Below, one piece after another: positions 42,153 through 50,140 of a stretch of DNA of 64,000 nt. A model generated the notes under the pieces. The model had not been told where the DNA came from and ran no database searches. It was given only the letters and a program-made list of their open reading frames with translations. The stretch lies in NCBI RefSeq assembly GCF_032056465.1, contig NZ_DAMBCL010000006.1; one strand, 5' to 3'. The stretch is from Mobilicoccus sp032056465 (GTDB taxonomy: Bacteria > Actinomycetota > Actinomycetes > Actinomycetales > Dermatophilaceae). The position numbers were made by a program, and so were the translations under genes. The number at the start of each line of letters is the position of its first letter. Position 1 is the first letter of the stretch.

Positions 42153-43154
42153 ATGGTCGTGCCCGAACACCTGCTTCGGCAGCTCTCCCAGCTCCACGGG
42201 CAGGGTGTCTTCTCGGCGGTGGAGGCAGGGCGCGTCGGGGTGTCCGGGCCGGTGTTGGCCCGGTGGGTGGCACGCGGGATCGTCCTGCGCGTGATCCACG
42301 GGTGGTACGTGCTCGCCGGTGAGGCCGGAGCCCGCCCGGATCGGCACGACTGCGTGCTCGCCGCCGTGCTCGCGGCCTACGACGGCGCCGTCGTCGCGAG
42401 CCACCACAGCGCGCTTCGGATGCACGGCCTACCCGTGTTCGGCTGCCCCGACGAGGTGCACGTCACGCACCGGCGACGTCCGTCGATCCGGATCGGCCGC
42501 GGATACGTCGTCCACGCCGCCGACCCCGTCGCGGTCGCCTCGGCCCACTCCGTACCGGCGGGAGCGCTGGCCGCGGTCCCCGTCGCGGCGGCCCTCGTGC
42601 AGTGCGGACTCCGGTTCGGGCCGGTGCCGTTGCTCGTCGCAGGAGACGCCGCGCTGCTGGAACGACGGGTGGCTCCGCCCGAGATCGACGAGATGGTCCA
42701 TTCGTACGCGCACGCGCCGGGGATGGCGGCGGTGCGCCGAGCGGTGCCGCTGCTCGACCCGCGCAGCGAGTCGGTGGGTGAGTCGCTGCTCCGGTACGCC
42801 CTGCACCTACTGGGGTGGGCCGTCGAGAGCCAGTACCGCCCTCCGGGGGTGGCGCGGCGCTGCGACATGCTGCTGCTCGGCACGCGGCTCGTGGTGGAGT
42901 TCGACGGGATGGCGAAGTTCACCACCGGCCGAGCGGTGGACACCGTAGGCGCGACCCAGGCCGCCGTACGGTCGGCCGTGACGTCGGTGTTCGACCGCGA
43001 CGAGGAACTCGCCGGCCGCGGACTGCACGTCCTGCACGTCACCTGGCGGCAGCTGCTCGATTCCGACGGCACGCTACGGCTCGCAGACCTCCGACGTCGT
43101 GTCCGCACCCGGCTCGCCGCGATCCGTGAGCAGGAGTCGCAGGGAGCCGGGTGA
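42153..43154 (+). CDS. AbiEi-like wHTH protein with DUF559-type nuclease domain
   Basis: A 333-residue protein. An N-terminal winged helix of the AbiEi antitoxin type (residues ~1-60, VLARWVARGIVLRVIHGWYVL) is followed by the AbiEi middle region (SHHSALRMHGLPV, VHVTHRRRPSIRIGRG). The C-terminal half is a PD-(D/E)xK domain: SVGESLLRYALHLLGW, then RCDMLLLGTRLVVEFDGMAKF (the D, then E-x-D-G-x-x-K) and ELAGRGLHVLHVTWRQLL. Such proteins are frequent in actinobacteria without an AbiEii toxin gene, and none lies beside this one. Possible role in defence or regulation. The ATG at 42153 lacks a clear ribosome site. Confidence 0.75.
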   Translation: MVVPEHLLRQLSQLHGQGVFSAVEAGRVGVSGPVLARWVARGIVLRVIHGWYVLAGEAGARPDRHDCVLAAVLAAYDGAVVASHHSALRMHGLPVFGCPDEVHVTHRRRPSIRIGRGYVVHAADPVAVASAHSVPAGALAAVPVAAALVQCGLRFGPVPLLVAGDAALLERRVAPPEIDEMVHSYAHAPGMAAVRRAVPLLDPRSESVGESLLRYALHLLGWAVESQYRPPGVARRCDMLLLGTRLVVEFDGMAKFTTGRAVDTVGATQAAVRSAVTSVFDRDEELAGRGLHVLHVTWRQLLDSDGTLRLADLRRRVRTRLAAIREQESQGAG

Positions 43155-43322
43155 GCACGATCCGGGCGCCCGGCGGGTCGATGTCGAACCCACGTTCCAC
43201 CCGGCCCGGACCAGTGTCGGCGCGGAGAGGGCGTGTCCACGGTCCAGGGCGTCCGGCGACACTCCGAGGGCATCGTCATGGCCCGCCCGGCGTGCAGAGG
43301 CCACCCCGTGCGACGTCGCCCC

Positions 43323-44015
43323 TCACCGGGGGAGGCGACCGAGCAGGGTCGCCACCTCCTTCGCCTCGCCTCGGGCGATCCCCCGGTCACCCTCGGTGCG
43401 GGGGGCCCACGGCATCATCCACACGCTCGAGGCGGCGACCGAGCGCCCCCTGCGGGCGACCACCGTCGAGCGCCCCCACGGGTAGTCGGCCACGGAACCA
43501 TCGCGGTAGTTCAGGGCCTGGGTGTTGAGGGCGACGGACTCGTCCCACCTGCCCTTGACCGGCATTCGCACGGCCCACGCGCTGCGTCCAACAACCGTGT
43601 CGGTGCTCTGGCAGCGGCGGGCGGCACCCCTGACCTGTGCCATGAGGAGCTTTGCCGACGCGACATCTCGCATGACGATCCCCGCCTGCATCGAACCGCT
43701 CTCGGCGGTGTCGCTCACCGTCACGCCGAACAGGCTCGCGCGTCGTCGCGCGAGCGCGGGCAGCGCGCCCGACCCCAGCCAGCACAGACCGAGGATGTCG
43801 GTCGAGGAGTCCCGCGACATCCGCGAGGTGAACCGGAACCCGGCCGGCATCCGCCCGACGTTCGCCACCGGCGGCTTGGCTGCCGCGGTCGACGCGTGGG
43901 TCGGCGTGGCCGTGTGTGTCGGTGTGGCCGTGACCGCTTTCGCGGGGCCGGTCGCGGCGCCACCGGCGACGAGCGCGAACGCGATGCCGCCGGCGACGAC
44001 GATGCTGCGTGCCAT
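43323..44015 (-). CDS. secreted protein of unknown function, 230 aa
   Basis: Signal peptide at residues 1-28 (hydrophobic core VVAGGIAFALVAGGAATG), a Thr/His/Ala-rich linker with TPTHTATPTHAST, then a globular region with FRFTSRMSRDSSTDILGLCWLGSG and an R-rich CQSTDTVVGRSAWAVRM. Two cysteines in the mature part may pair. No family recognised; the layout (linker plus ~170-residue domain) recalls PknH-sensor-like proteins but the similarity is too weak to claim. ATG at 44015 behind GGGAGG. The next gene upstream on the strand stops 31 bp before it, so the two are probably co-transcribed. Confidence 0.65.
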   Translation of the reverse strand: MARSIVVAGGIAFALVAGGAATGPAKAVTATPTHTATPTHASTAAAKPPVANVGRMPAGFRFTSRMSRDSSTDILGLCWLGSGALPALARRRASLFGVTVSDTAESGSMQAGIVMRDVASAKLLMAQVRGAARRCQSTDTVVGRSAWAVRMPVKGRWDESVALNTQALNYRDGSVADYPWGRSTVVARRGRSVAASSVWMMPWAPRTEGDRGIARGEAKEVATLLGRLPR

Positions 44016-44046
44016 CGGACCTCCCGGGTGCAGTTGTGGGTCGTCG

Positions 44047-44913
44047 TCAGCTGAAGCAGCGCTGACCACGGTCGAGCTGAAGTCGGCTCACCCGTTCGCC
44101 ACGGATGTCGGCGGTGTCGTCGGCATCGACCGGTCCCGCTCCGGGGAAGTGGATGCCGAGCACCGGCCCGTTGCTGCCGCGAGCGTCGACACCGGGGCGG
44201 GTGCGGTAGTCGCGGCCCACGGCGATGTAATCCCACGTGTTCACGTCGAGGCGGGTGCGCGTGAACCGGTAGATCGACCGGGCCTTGGCATAGGTGTCGC
44301 CGACGCCGAGACCCTCGGCGGTCAGGACGTCCTTGCGGGCGGTGATGAACGCCAGGCGACCGTCGGGGTTGAAGACGACCGTGTCCGCGAGCGAGGACGT
44401 CGCGGATACGCACAGATGGCGGTCACGGACCCGCAGGCTCGGATCGGCCTGCCGTGCCTGGGCGACGGTCATGCCGAGGCGAAGGTTGCCGAGTCCGTCG
44501 AAGGTGAGCCGCGCGGGTCGGTAGCGGCGGACGACGCTCGGGCGCGGAGTCTTGGCGTTGATGGTGACTCGCGTCGTGGCCCGATCGGGGTAGCGCAGCC
44601 CGGCGCCGCGCCCGAGAACCCCCAGCGTGACCGTGTACACCCCGTCGGTGCGTAGAAGGAGCGTCGCCGTCTTCCGCGCCGTCCCGAGCCTGACCTGCTG
44701 CCGGAACCCGCGGGGGCCGGTGATCGTCGCGGTTGGGGCGGACTTCGCCGGTAGCCCCCGCAGACTCACGGTCAGCGTCCGGGGCGCCGCGACGGCGGTC
44801 GACGTGGCCGCCGTGGTCGGAACGGCCCACGAGCCGGAGGCCGTCGCGGAGGCGGGCGGCGCCGTCAACGCGAGCGTGGTCGCCGTGGCGGTGATGAGGG
44901 CGGCGCGTCTCAT
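44047..44913 (-). CDS. secreted protein of unknown function, 288 aa
   Basis: Signal peptide at residues 1-24 (LITATATTLALTAPPASA). The first mature domain looks like an Ig-like beta domain (RTLTVSLRGLPAKSAPTATI). The second carries LGNLRLGMTVAQARQAD and, ~80 residues on, GLGVGDTYAKARSIY: a repeated G(M/D)TxxxA helix start like those in SmpA/BLIP-type folds. Two cysteines (HLCVS, RCFS at the very end). ATG at 44913 with GAGGAAG upstream. Function unknown. Confidence 0.65.
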   Translation of the reverse strand: MRRAALITATATTLALTAPPASATASGSWAVPTTAATSTAVAAPRTLTVSLRGLPAKSAPTATITGPRGFRQQVRLGTARKTATLLLRTDGVYTVTLGVLGRGAGLRYPDRATTRVTINAKTPRPSVVRRYRPARLTFDGLGNLRLGMTVAQARQADPSLRVRDRHLCVSATSSLADTVVFNPDGRLAFITARKDVLTAEGLGVGDTYAKARSIYRFTRTRLDVNTWDYIAVGRDYRTRPGVDARGSNGPVLGIHFPGAGPVDADDTADIRGERVSRLQLDRGQRCFS

Positions 44914-45225
44914 CTGTCTTCCTCTCTCTGGTCGGCGTCCACCCAGAGGGACCGACCCGGGGGAGATCGGACCTGAGCGGGGCGAGGGGAGTGGCGCGGC
45001 GCACTGCCGGCGAGTGGACGCTACTCCGCCGGGGTCTCGCGTGGATGCCCCCCGAGTGGGTGACGCGCCGAACGCCGCGCCATGGCGCCGGCCGCTCGAC
45101 CATGGTGGTGCGATCGCCGCCACGGATCGACCTCACCGAACACTCGGGCCGGGGTCCCTCGCTGGCGTGTCGCACGTGCTCAGCGACGGCGCGTCGGCGT
45201 CGTCGCCCGATCGAGAGGGTTCGAC
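44914..45225. other. 312-bp spacer between divergent secreted-protein genes
   Basis: Must hold promoters for both directions. No clear -35/-10 pair, palindrome or repeat could be singled out. Base composition is as in the rest of the window. Confidence 0.4.
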
Positions 45226-45915
45226 ATGGTCCGTCACCGCCGCCCCGTCGTCGCCGGAATGGCCGCCGTCGTCCTCGCGGGTGGAGCGACGCTCGCCGGC
45301 GGGACGGCCGGGGCCGCGACCCCCGTCGCCATGACGCCCACCGCGCGGCCGGTCCCGCGGATGACCGTGAAGGTCGTGGACCCATGGCGCGATGGTTCGA
45401 CGCGCCGGGCGATCGCCGCGAAATCCGTGACGAGGGTCACCGGCAGCTGCTCCGACTCCACGATCTCCGGTCGTCGAGACGCCTATCGGTGCTTCCTCGG
45501 GAACCTGGTGCTCGATCCGTGCTTCGTCAACCCCCGCTCGTCTCGACAGATCGCCTGTCCAGGAGGAAGCCGCACCGGCTGGCTCGTCGCGACGAACGTC
45601 AGGACGCGCCGGAGCGCGGCCGGCTCGTCGCCGACGAAGGGCAGGATCTTCCAGGTGCGCCTCGTCAACGGCGCAATGTGCTACCGCGCGACCGGGGCCT
45701 TCCCTCCGGGGCCGCGGGGATGGGAGGCCGGCGCCGGCGCCTGTCGCGGCGGACCGTTCAAGAACGAGGACGACCTGTGGCGGGTCGGGGATCGATCCAC
45801 TGAGTCCCCCGCCTTCTATCCCCTCGTCTCCCGCGGTTCCGGCCGGTGGGCGGCGGCGGTCGAACGCGTCGAGGGGCGGGTCACCCTGTTCCCCGTGCGC
45901 ACGGCGTGGCGGTGA
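45226..45915 (+). CDS. secreted six-cysteine protein of unknown function
   Basis: A 229-residue protein. Signal peptide at residues 1-31 (VVAGMAAVVLAGGATLAGGTAGA). The mature part has six cysteines (GSCSDS, YRCFLG, DPCFVN, IACPGG, MCYRAT, GACRGG), consistent with three disulfides in an exported domain. The W/F-rich end FKNEDDLWRVGD...FYPLVSRG is distinctive. No family recognised. ATG at 45226 behind GAGAGGG. Divergent from two other secreted-protein genes, which suggests a shared surface function. Confidence 0.7.
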   Translation: MVRHRRPVVAGMAAVVLAGGATLAGGTAGAATPVAMTPTARPVPRMTVKVVDPWRDGSTRRAIAAKSVTRVTGSCSDSTISGRRDAYRCFLGNLVLDPCFVNPRSSRQIACPGGSRTGWLVATNVRTRRSAAGSSPTKGRIFQVRLVNGAMCYRATGAFPPGPRGWEAGAGACRGGPFKNEDDLWRVGDRSTESPAFYPLVSRGSGRWAAAVERVEGRVTLFPVRTAWR

Positions 45916-45962
45916 CCCCGCGCCGGATCGCACCGCCGCCCCGGGGCGCTGGGCACCAGGAA

Positions 45963-46014
45963 ACCCCCTCTGCACACCGGAAACGCATGGGCAGAAGAGG
46001 GGGTATCCGGTGTG
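45963..46014. repeat. interleaved inverted repeats before the DUF1810 gene
   Basis: CACACCGGA (45973-45981) pairs with TCCGGTGTG (46006-46014), and ACCCCCTCTGC (45963-45973) pairs with GCAGAAGAGGGGGT (45991-46004, 3-nt bulge). The two stems interleave like an H-type pseudoknot instead of nesting. It ends 38 bp before the next start and shares the CCGGAAAC/TCCGGTGTGG core with 41954-42039. Confidence 0.5.
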
Positions 46015-46051
46015 GGGTGACGCCTCGGGGTCTCTCCCGCAGGATGGACCC

Positions 46052-46507
46052 ATGAGCGATCTCGAGCGGTTCGTCACGGCCCAGGACGGCGGCACCTACG
46101 ACGCGGCGATCGCGGAGTTGCGGCGGGGGCGCAAGACGTCGCATTGGATGTGGTTCGTCTTTCCGCAGATCAGCGGGCTGGGACGGAGCCCGATGGCGCA
46201 GCGGTACGCGATCGCCGATCTCGCGGAGGCCCGGGCCTACCTCGCGCACCCCGTGCTCGGCCCGCGGCTCGTCCAGGCTGCGCAGTCGGCCCTGGACTCC
46301 GGGGTCACCGACGCCGTCACCCTGTTCGGCGGCATCGACGCGGTGAAGTTCCGCAGCTCCATGACGCTGTTCGAGGCCGCGGCCTCGGGCGAGGGGGCCG
46401 CGGCATCCGGTGAGGGGCAGGCCGGCGATGCCGACCGAGTGTTCGCGACGGCGCTGGAGACGTTCGCGAACGGCGAGCGCGACCCCGAGACCCTCCGACG
46501 CCTCTGA
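46052..46507 (+). CDS. DUF1810 protein
   Basis: A 151-residue cytoplasmic protein. It opens with LERFVTAQDGGTYDAAIAEL and has KTSHWMWFVFPQISGLG, which is the DUF1810 signature (calpastatin-like in some annotations). LFGGIDAVKFRSSMTLFE is the second conserved block. An unusual Gly/Ala/Glu-rich insert (ASGEGAAASGEGQAGD) sits before the last helix. Function unproven. ATG at 46052. Confidence 0.9.
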   Translation: MSDLERFVTAQDGGTYDAAIAELRRGRKTSHWMWFVFPQISGLGRSPMAQRYAIADLAEARAYLAHPVLGPRLVQAAQSALDSGVTDAVTLFGGIDAVKFRSSMTLFEAAASGEGAAASGEGQAGDADRVFATALETFANGERDPETLRRL

Positions 46508-46612
46508 CCCCGTGCACGTCGAGGTCCGTCGCCGGCCGGTGCGTCCTGCCCGTGCCGCCGCCTCGTCGCCACCGCACCCGGCCGGGCCCGGGGGTCGCGT
46601 AGCGTCGACGGC

Positions 46613-47377
46613 ATGAGTGCCGACGCCCGACGACGTGGGGCCGACGCCTTCACCCGAGGTGGTGGCGCCTACGAGCGACTCCGCCCCACGTACCCGCGGG
46701 CGGCCGTCGCCTGGGCGCTCGCCACCGCGCCTCCCGGCAGGGTGGCCGACGTCGGCGCGGGCACGGGCAAGCTCACCCACGTCCTGCTCGATCTCGGACG
46801 GGACGTCGTGGCTCTCGACCCGAGTCGAGACATGCTGGCCCGCCTCCGGGCGTCGAGTCGCGGGGCGTCCAGGACCGACCTCGACATCCGCGTGGGCCGC
46901 GGCGAGCAGACCGGGCTCGACGACGCCTCCGTCTCGGCCGTCGTCTACGGGCAGGCGTGGCACTGGGTCGACGCCGACGTGGCGTGCGAGGAATCCGCTC
47001 GGATCCTGGTCCCCGGCGGCACCCTCGCGTTGGTGTGGAACCTCATGGACGTGGACGACCCCGCGACGGCCGCCTGCCATCGCGCCATGCACGTGCTGTC
47101 GGAGGAGGGTGGGGAACACACCGATTCGGTCGCGGACGTCACCGCGGCCTTCGGGCGACGCGAATCGCGGACGTTCCGATGGTCGCGGCACCTCAACACT
47201 CGCGAGCTCGCCGACACCGTGACGACCCGGAGCTACTACCTCGCCGCCGACGAGCCCGATCGTGCACGTCTCCGTGCAGCGGTCGCCGCCGCCGTGACGC
47301 AGCACTTCGGGCCGCTCGGAGAGGCCGTGATCGAGGTCCCTCACCTCACCGAGGTCCACCGCTTCACCCGCGCCTGA
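46613..47377 (+). CDS. class I SAM-dependent methyltransferase
   Basis: A 254-residue methyltransferase of the UbiE/Methyltransf_11 kind. SAM site VADVGAGTGKLTHVLLDLG, acidic VVALDPSRDML, and SAVVYGQAWHWVDAD, a motif common in the yeast Tmt1/Crg1-like group. Substrate unknown. ATG at 46613. Single gene, convergent with the M6 protease. Confidence 0.88.
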   Translation: MSADARRRGADAFTRGGGAYERLRPTYPRAAVAWALATAPPGRVADVGAGTGKLTHVLLDLGRDVVALDPSRDMLARLRASSRGASRTDLDIRVGRGEQTGLDDASVSAVVYGQAWHWVDADVACEESARILVPGGTLALVWNLMDVDDPATAACHRAMHVLSEEGGEHTDSVADVTAAFGRRESRTFRWSRHLNTRELADTVTTRSYYLAADEPDRARLRAAVAAAVTQHFGPLGEAVIEVPHLTEVHRFTRA

Positions 47378-47500
47378 GACAGCCCTCGACGCCCGGACGG
47401 GCGCGGGCCGCGTCCGAGCGGGTCTTCGCCGCGACGCCGCGTTGCCGTGCCGCAGCGCCGCCTCGGCTACCCGTGACGGGCGCGACGGCCGCGACGCGAG

Positions 47501-47554
47501 GGCGCCCCGGCCCGCGCGAGGCGGGCCGGCCCGCGCGAGTCGGACCGGGGCGCC
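47501..47554. terminator. GC-rich hairpin between convergent genes
   Basis: GGCGCCCCGG (47501-47510) and CCGGGGCGCC (47545-47554) form a perfect 10-bp stem. The loop holds a repeated GGCCCGCGCGAG. Placed between the methyltransferase and protease stops. Confidence 0.55.
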
Positions 47555-47572
47555 GGGGCGAGAGTCAGGAAC

Positions 47573-49858
47573 TCACTTGGTGAACGTGACGTCGACCTGC
47601 ATCTCGTCGCCCTGCTTGGACATGCTCTTCACCGTGATCCGGGTGCCGGAGCCCGCGACCTTGGTCGAGTTCCACGGGTTCGCGGCCGACCAGTAGCGGT
47701 CCGGGTCGGAGTCGTCGAACGTCGGGATCGCCGGCTGCGACGGCACATCGACGGCGACACCGTTGCGGTGGAACGTCACCGGGTCGGTGGCCTCGAGGCC
47801 GAAGGTCGCGTCGAACGGCTGACGCCGGTTGCCGAGGCGCGCGCCGTTCGGGAACACGATCGGAGCCGGGCGGGCGTCGACCGGCAGGCTCTGTCCGGCG
47901 CCGGGGTGGACGCTCGTGTTGTTGTCCGAGACCGTGCCGTCCTGGAACCAGACGAGCAGACCGTTCTGGTAGGGGTAGTGCTCGACGAAGTCGGGGCGGG
48001 TGTCGAGCCAGCCGAAGCTGTACGGGCCGGTGCGCAGGTACCTGTCGTACCCGGCGTAGACGCGGTTCTCGGCGAGGTAGGACTGCGGCACGGACTTCGT
48101 CACCGAGCCGTCGATGCGGCTGAAGCCCTTGGCGACCCATCCGTTGTCGCTCTCGGCGTCGTCGGAGAGCAACGTCGCGCCGTCGGCCGTGATCGTGATG
48201 TCGTCGATGAAGGCCCCGGCCTCGTGCATCGCCCCGTCGGTGGCGTAGCGGAACCGCACGTCGACCTTCGACCCGGCGAACGGGGTGAGGTCCCACGTCC
48301 GCTGTGTCCAGTCGGCCTTGCCTGTGAGGGACGGCGGCACCTGGGTCCACGTCGTCCCGCCGTCGCGGGAGACCTCGACGTGGAGGAAGTCGTAACCCTC
48401 CTCGATCTGGTGCTGCACCCACGCCGACAGGGAGGCGGTCGTGTGGCCGGTCAGGTCGACGGTGCGGCTCAGGGTGGTGTTGAGGTCGTCGTCGCTGCCG
48501 CTCCACCACTCCCCGGTGCCGGAGTGCGGGGTGTTGTAGTCCGTGCGCACCTTCTTGTCCGGCAGGTTGACGGCGATGGCCTGCGGAGTGTTGCGGCCGT
48601 CGCGGTCGGCCGGGCCGAGCTTGACGCGGGTGTTCGTGCCGTGGTGGACGGTCTTCACGTCGAGCCAGCCGAGCTGCAGCTTCTCCCACGGACCCATGTA
48701 GCCGGGCTTGCTGCCGATGTCGACGGTGCCGTCGCCGAGCCACGACCCGGCGCTCATCAGCGTCCAGTGGCCGGTGCCGTTGTCGCCGCCGCGGGTGTCG
48801 TACAGGTCGGGCAGGCCGAGGTCGTGGCCGAACTCGTGTGTGAACACGCCGAGGCCGCCGTTCTCGGGTTCGGTCGTGTAGTCACCGACCCACAGGCCGG
48901 TGGTGCCGATCTGCACGCCGCCGGCCTTGTTGCCCGTCGGTCCGGTCTTGCCGAACTGGGTGCCGTAGGCGTACCAACGATGCGACCAGATCGCGTCCTC
49001 GCCCTGCGCGCCGCCGCCGGCCTCCTCGCCCTCGCCGGCGTGAATGGCCTGGAAGTGGTCGATGTAGCCGTCGGGCTCGTTGAAGTCGCCGTCACCGTCG
49101 TAGTCGTACCGATCGACCTGATCGAACTGGGCGAGGTAGCTCTTGATCTGGGCGTCGCTCCTGCCGGCGGCCTTCTGCGCCGCGTACCAGCCCTGCAGGC
49201 TGTCGCCGATGAACGACCAGGACCCCTCGGCCTCGCTCGTGCCGTCGCCCGGGACGGGGTTGTGGCCGTATCGAGCCTCGTTGTAGGGCACCGTCACCCA
49301 GTCGGACACGTCGCCGGAGGTGTCGAAGCGGCCGTTGGACTGCTTGAGGTAGAAGTCCCGGAACGACTCCCCGCCGCCGAACATGAGGTCGAGGTAGTGG
49401 GCGCGGGAGAAGTCGGGCTTCCAGATCGTCGTGTTGTCGTCGGTGGCGCTGCCGTCGTAGACGCGGTCGGGCTGCGGGATCTGGTTGTGCAGCGGACCGG
49501 GCGTGCCGCCGTGGGGGCTCTTGGTCCGGGTGCCGAACTCGGCGAGGACCGTGAACACCTTCTCGTGCCTGTCGACGTCGTAGTTGACGAACTTGCCCTT
49601 GCCGAGCTTGACGACCTTCTTGCCCTTCTTGTTGGTCGTCACGTTCGCCGTGCCCTTGATGACCTGCTCGGCCGCGGTCCGCGTGAGGGTGCGCTGCCGT
49701 TCCGAGAGGGGGCCGGGCCGGTCGTCGTCCCGGTGGGCGCGGACCGAGGGGTGCCCCGGATCGATCGGCGGGGATGCCGCCGCGCTCTGGGCGGGATGAG
49801 GCCTGCCGTGACCACCCCGAGGGTGAGGGCGGCGAAGGCCGCGGGTGTACGTCGCATG
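47573..49858 (-). CDS. immune inhibitor A-like secreted M6 metalloprotease, frameshifted in the pre-region
   Basis: Secreted zinc protease. The signal peptide begins at ATG 49858 (MRRTPAAFAALTLGVVTAGL), but the frame then has to change near 49789 (in a short C-run) to read QSAAASPPIDPGHPSVRAH and the propeptide LSERQRTLTRTAAEQVIKG. From 49642 on a single frame runs to 47573. The zinc site is VFTHEFGHDLGLPD (HExxH). A DYDGDGDFNEPDG calcium-type motif, the MetTurn-like WTLMSAGSW and a long beta-rich C-terminal part follow, as in Bacillus InhA. With the frameshift no exported protein would be made; one missing C would restore it, so a sequencing error is likely. Confidence 0.85.
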   Translation of the reverse strand, partial: HATYTRGLRRPHPRGGHGRPHPAQSAAASPPIDPGHPSVRAHRDDDRPGPLSERQRTLTRTAAEQVIKGTANVTTNKKGKKVVKLGKGKFVNYDVDRHEKVFTVLAEFGTRTKSPHGGTPGPLHNQIPQPDRVYDGSATDDNTTIWKPDFSRAHYLDLMFGGGESFRDFYLKQSNGRFDTSGDVSDWVTVPYNEARYGHNPVPGDGTSEAEGSWSFIGDSLQGWYAAQKAAGRSDAQIKSYLAQFDQVDRYDYDGDGDFNEPDGYIDHFQAIHAGEGEEAGGGAQGEDAIWSHRWYAYGTQFGKTGPTGNKAGGVQIGTTGLWVGDYTTEPENGGLGVFTHEFGHDLGLPDLYDTRGGDNGTGHWTLMSAGSWLGDGTVDIGSKPGYMGPWEKLQLGWLDVKTVHHGTNTRVKLGPADRDGRNTPQAIAVNLPDKKVRTDYNTPHSGTGEWWSGSDDDLNTTLSRTVDLTGHTTASLSAWVQHQIEEGYDFLHVEVSRDGGTTWTQVPPSLTGKADWTQRTWDLTPFAGSKVDVRFRYATDGAMHEAGAFIDDITITADGATLLSDDAESDNGWVAKGFSRIDGSVTKSVPQSYLAENRVYAGYDRYLRTGPYSFGWLDTRPDFVEHYPYQNGLLVWFQDGTVSDNNTSVHPGAGQSLPVDARPAPIVFPNGARLGNRRQPFDATFGLEATDPVTFHRNGVAVDVPSQPAIPTFDDSDPDRYWSAANPWNSTKVAGSGTRITVKSMSKQGDEMQVDVTFTK

Positions 49859-50072
49859 TCGGTGGTGCTTTCGTGAGTTGGGTCAGGGGTCCCCGAGTGA
49901 GCGAATCCTCGCGCGGTGAAAGCCCTTTCGGACCCCGAAGGAAGCGCTGTGATGCGCCTCACCGTGCGCTCGTGATGCGTCCCTCCCCCGGCCGGGGGCC
50001 CGGCCACCTCGGCGGCGCACGCCGCCCGGCAAGCCCGCACCACGAGCGTTTCGGCGCCTGGACCTGAACGCG

Positions 50073-50107
50073 GACGCGCCCCCCGCGGCGGTGGCAGGGG
50101 GCGCGTC
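50073..50107 (-). terminator. hairpin downstream of the YihY gene
   Basis: GACGCGCCCCC (50073-50083) and GGGGGCGCGTC (50097-50107) make a perfect 11-bp stem with a 13-nt loop, 34 bp after the stop. Confidence 0.7.
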
Positions 50108-50140
50108 GACGTGCGCGTCGAGGCTCGGGCGGACGAGGCC

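Noticed and set aside
41851..43400. AbiEi/AbiEii toxin-antitoxin pair
   Set aside because: No nucleotidyltransferase-type toxin gene lies on either side of the AbiEi-like gene.
47768..49876. 702-codon plus-strand frame antisense to the M6 protease
   Set aside because: Mirror frame; the minus strand shows HExxH and a full protease layout.
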